Made by a program: the position numbers and the translations under genes. This document shows, piece after piece, positions 62,632-64,000 of a stretch of 64,000 bases of DNA (the first letter of the stretch is position 1; each line of letters opens with the position of its first letter). Source of the DNA: Flavobacteriales bacterium (GTDB lineage: Bacteria; Bacteroidota; Bacteroidia; Flavobacteriales_F; PHOS-HE28); the NCBI GenBank assembly GCA_019638115.1, contig JAHBUK010000001.1:248001-312000 (forward strand), written 5' to 3'. The notes beneath the pieces were generated by a model, which had not been told where the DNA came from, did not search any database, and was given only the letters and a program-made list of their open reading frames with translations.

Positions 62632-64000
62632 TCAATTAGGCCTACCCACGTCCGGAAACTGCAACTCATTATCGCTAATCACAATTACTCCATGTGGGAA
62701 ATGTTCTATCGGTTCCCCATCCTGAACTGCGTATACCGTGTAGCCCTGTGCTTTCAGGCGCACCACATCTGCTGCGATGGGCATCATGTCCGAAGCCTCT
62801 ATCCCAGTAACAAACATGAACTGGATATGGTGAATGGCTGGTATGTGATAGACAACGCATGGTTCGCTCCCATGTATTACGTCCTTTAGTTTGGCTAACA
62901 CGGGAATGCTTTCCATTTGTTGCTGCCTCCACTGCTGATGCTCTTTGGGGGGCGATGCCAGCGTATGACGATGCTGAAGTACTTCGATGTTAAGGAACAG
63001 TCCAGCCAACAAGCCTGTGGTTAGCAATATTGTCAACTTGCGGTAACGAGCAACGATCAGTTTATTCACTGAGGCCACCAATGACACACTGATTGCCAAG
63101 ATGTACAACGGAAAAAGCACCATTGTGAAGCTCGGCATCTTGGTATCAGCAAAAGCAAAAACCCCGTGAATTGAAACGAACACCAATATCAAAAACAAAC
63201 GGTGTTGTTTACGATTGACGTGCCATACAAGATAAATATAAGCAGGAACGACCAGCCACCAAGTGAACGGCGTCATCAATCGGTCAATCACGTCAAAATG
63301 AAAGTCATAACTACCCTCATGACCTTCAACGACTTTGCCCAGATGACTGGTATCGAATTCTACTTGGGCCGCCAGTTCATTAGGAAAGCGAATGGCCAGA
63401 CTGCCGAACCAGAGCGCACTGGTGCCAAGAGCCAAGCTTGCACCAAGGAAGAATGGCAACCAATCCCTACGATTATGACTCATTAGTACAGCTGCAAACC
63501 AAGGCAGAAAGACCACGGCTCCAACAAACACTTTAGTCAGGATCGCACATCCAGAAAACAGACCAGCCAGCGCAGCCCACCTCAAACGACCATCGTTCCA
63601 ATGTTCCAATAGAGCCCACCAGCTAAACGCCACGAAGGCGATGAAGACAGCATCATTATGATCAGTGGTCAAAGCACCAGCTGTGAGTTCCAAAAAATAA
63701 TAGGAGCACGTAGTAAACACTGCGGAAATCCAAGCCACTCTGTGACCGGAAACAATCACCCCCATACGGTAGATAACAGGCACAAGGGCCGTCAGCCAGA
63801 TTGCACTGGGTATCCGGACGGCCCAAGGTTCCATCCCAAAAACCCTCAGCGATGCGGCCATCTGCCAGAGAAAAAATGGCGGCTTATGGAGCCATAGACC
63901 CGCTTGTGTCCAGTTGGCTGATGTAGGTAGAATACCTTCTAAATAAAGCCTAGGGGTGAAGGGATCGTCCAACATTCGCTTTGATACCAAAGCGTGGAAG
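62632..64000 (-). CDS. Membrane glycosyltransferase of the PMT/ArnT (GT39/GT83) type, 5' end cut by window
   Basis: The frame is open at the right edge, so the N-terminus is missing. The visible part of about 455 residues has the substrate-loop feature HKPPFFLWQM, which follows a YLEG.../W..AGLW stretch as in PMT_2 proteins. About ten hydrophobic helices follow, then a soluble C-terminal region of about 110 residues (AADVVRLKAQGYTVYAV). Such enzymes move sugars from polyprenyl phosphate to lipids or proteins at the inner membrane; the acceptor is not known. The DNA here is clearly richer in A+T than the rest of the window (33% G+C in 63181-63240), consistent with transfer. The real gene start lies beyond 64000. 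Confidence 0.82.
   Translation of the reverse strand, partial: FHALVSKRMLDDPFTPRLYLEGILPTSANWTQAGLWLHKPPFFLWQMAASLRVFGMEPWAVRIPSAIWLTALVPVIYRMGVIVSGHRVAWISAVFTTCSYYFLELTAGALTTDHNDAVFIAFVAFSWWALLEHWNDGRLRWAALAGLFSGCAILTKVFVGAVVFLPWFAAVLMSHNRRDWLPFFLGASLALGTSALWFGSLAIRFPNELAAQVEFDTSHLGKVVEGHEGSYDFHFDVIDRLMTPFTWWLVVPAYIYLVWHVNRKQHRLFLILVFVSIHGVFAFADTKMPSFTMVLFPLYILAISVSLVASVNKLIVARYRKLTILLTTGLLAGLFLNIEVLQHRHTLASPPKEHQQWRQQQMESIPVLAKLKDVIHGSEPCVVYHIPAIHHIQFMFVTGIEASDMMPIAADVVRLKAQGYTVYAVQDGEPIEHFPHGVIVISDNELQFPDVGRPN

Overview
The window comes from a member of the Bacteroidota, most likely a Flavobacteriales-type lineage. The evidence is a cluster for the type IX secretion system (T9SS) and gliding-type adhesins (choice-of-anchor L, SprB-type repeats, gliding-associated C-terminal domain, PorP/SprF, PorE-like OmpA lipoprotein), a T9SS sorting domain on an M1 peptidase, TlpA/DUF4369 and GWxTD lipoproteins, lipid A genes, zinc-free ribosomal proteins, and repeated TAnnTTTG promoter boxes. 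By eye the G+C is in the upper fifties, high for Flavobacteriales. No tRNA, rRNA or CRISPR array was recognised.

Layout. 1-10.9 kb: a Nif3 / zinc-ribbon pair on the minus strand, divergent from a plus-strand run lpxK, purine nucleoside phosphorylase, gatB, a TlpA-like lipoprotein, an M1 peptidase with a probable beta-barrel tail, and lpxH. 10.9-14.4 kb: gap, lipA and a predicted outer-membrane protein (minus), OsmC (plus) and a 42-residue lipoprotein (minus). 14.5-21.5 kb: ung, an Omp85-like protein, an inverted-repeat element, an L,D-transpeptidase-like protein, rmuC, a GWxTD lipoprotein and rlmB. 21.6-32.1 kb: the surface-adhesin operon (121-aa exported protein, 2414-aa adhesin, PorP/SprF, PorE-like protein), closed by a perfect 18-bp hairpin. 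32.3-40.1 kb: a helical-repeat protein divergent from a T9SS-exported M1 peptidase, then eno and carA (minus) and a polytopic membrane protein. 40.1-43.0 kb: mscS, a dead SpvB/TcaB-type fragment and a Fic gene. 43.0-61.2 kb: one long minus-strand str-S10-spc-alpha ribosomal cluster, rpsL to rplQ, with fusA, secY, map, infA and rpoA. 61.2-64 kb: a second Fic-like gene, a T9SS sorting-domain remnant and an AT-rich glycosyltransferase that runs off the right edge.

Three themes stand out. First, several intergenic gaps in otherwise conserved operons carry short-period (7- or 8-base) tracts, three of them folded as palindromes with a different word at each site; one lies inside rpoA-rplQ. Second, both Fic genes lack the catalytic histidine (Gln in one, Arg in the other) and both sit beside a truncated remnant of a large secreted-protein gene. 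Third, a 190-bp element with 20-bp inverted ends separates a promoter box from an L,D-transpeptidase start codon, so it should be transcribed as a structured leader. The adhesin operon is the most coherent candidate surface system, and its small first gene has no function I can assign.
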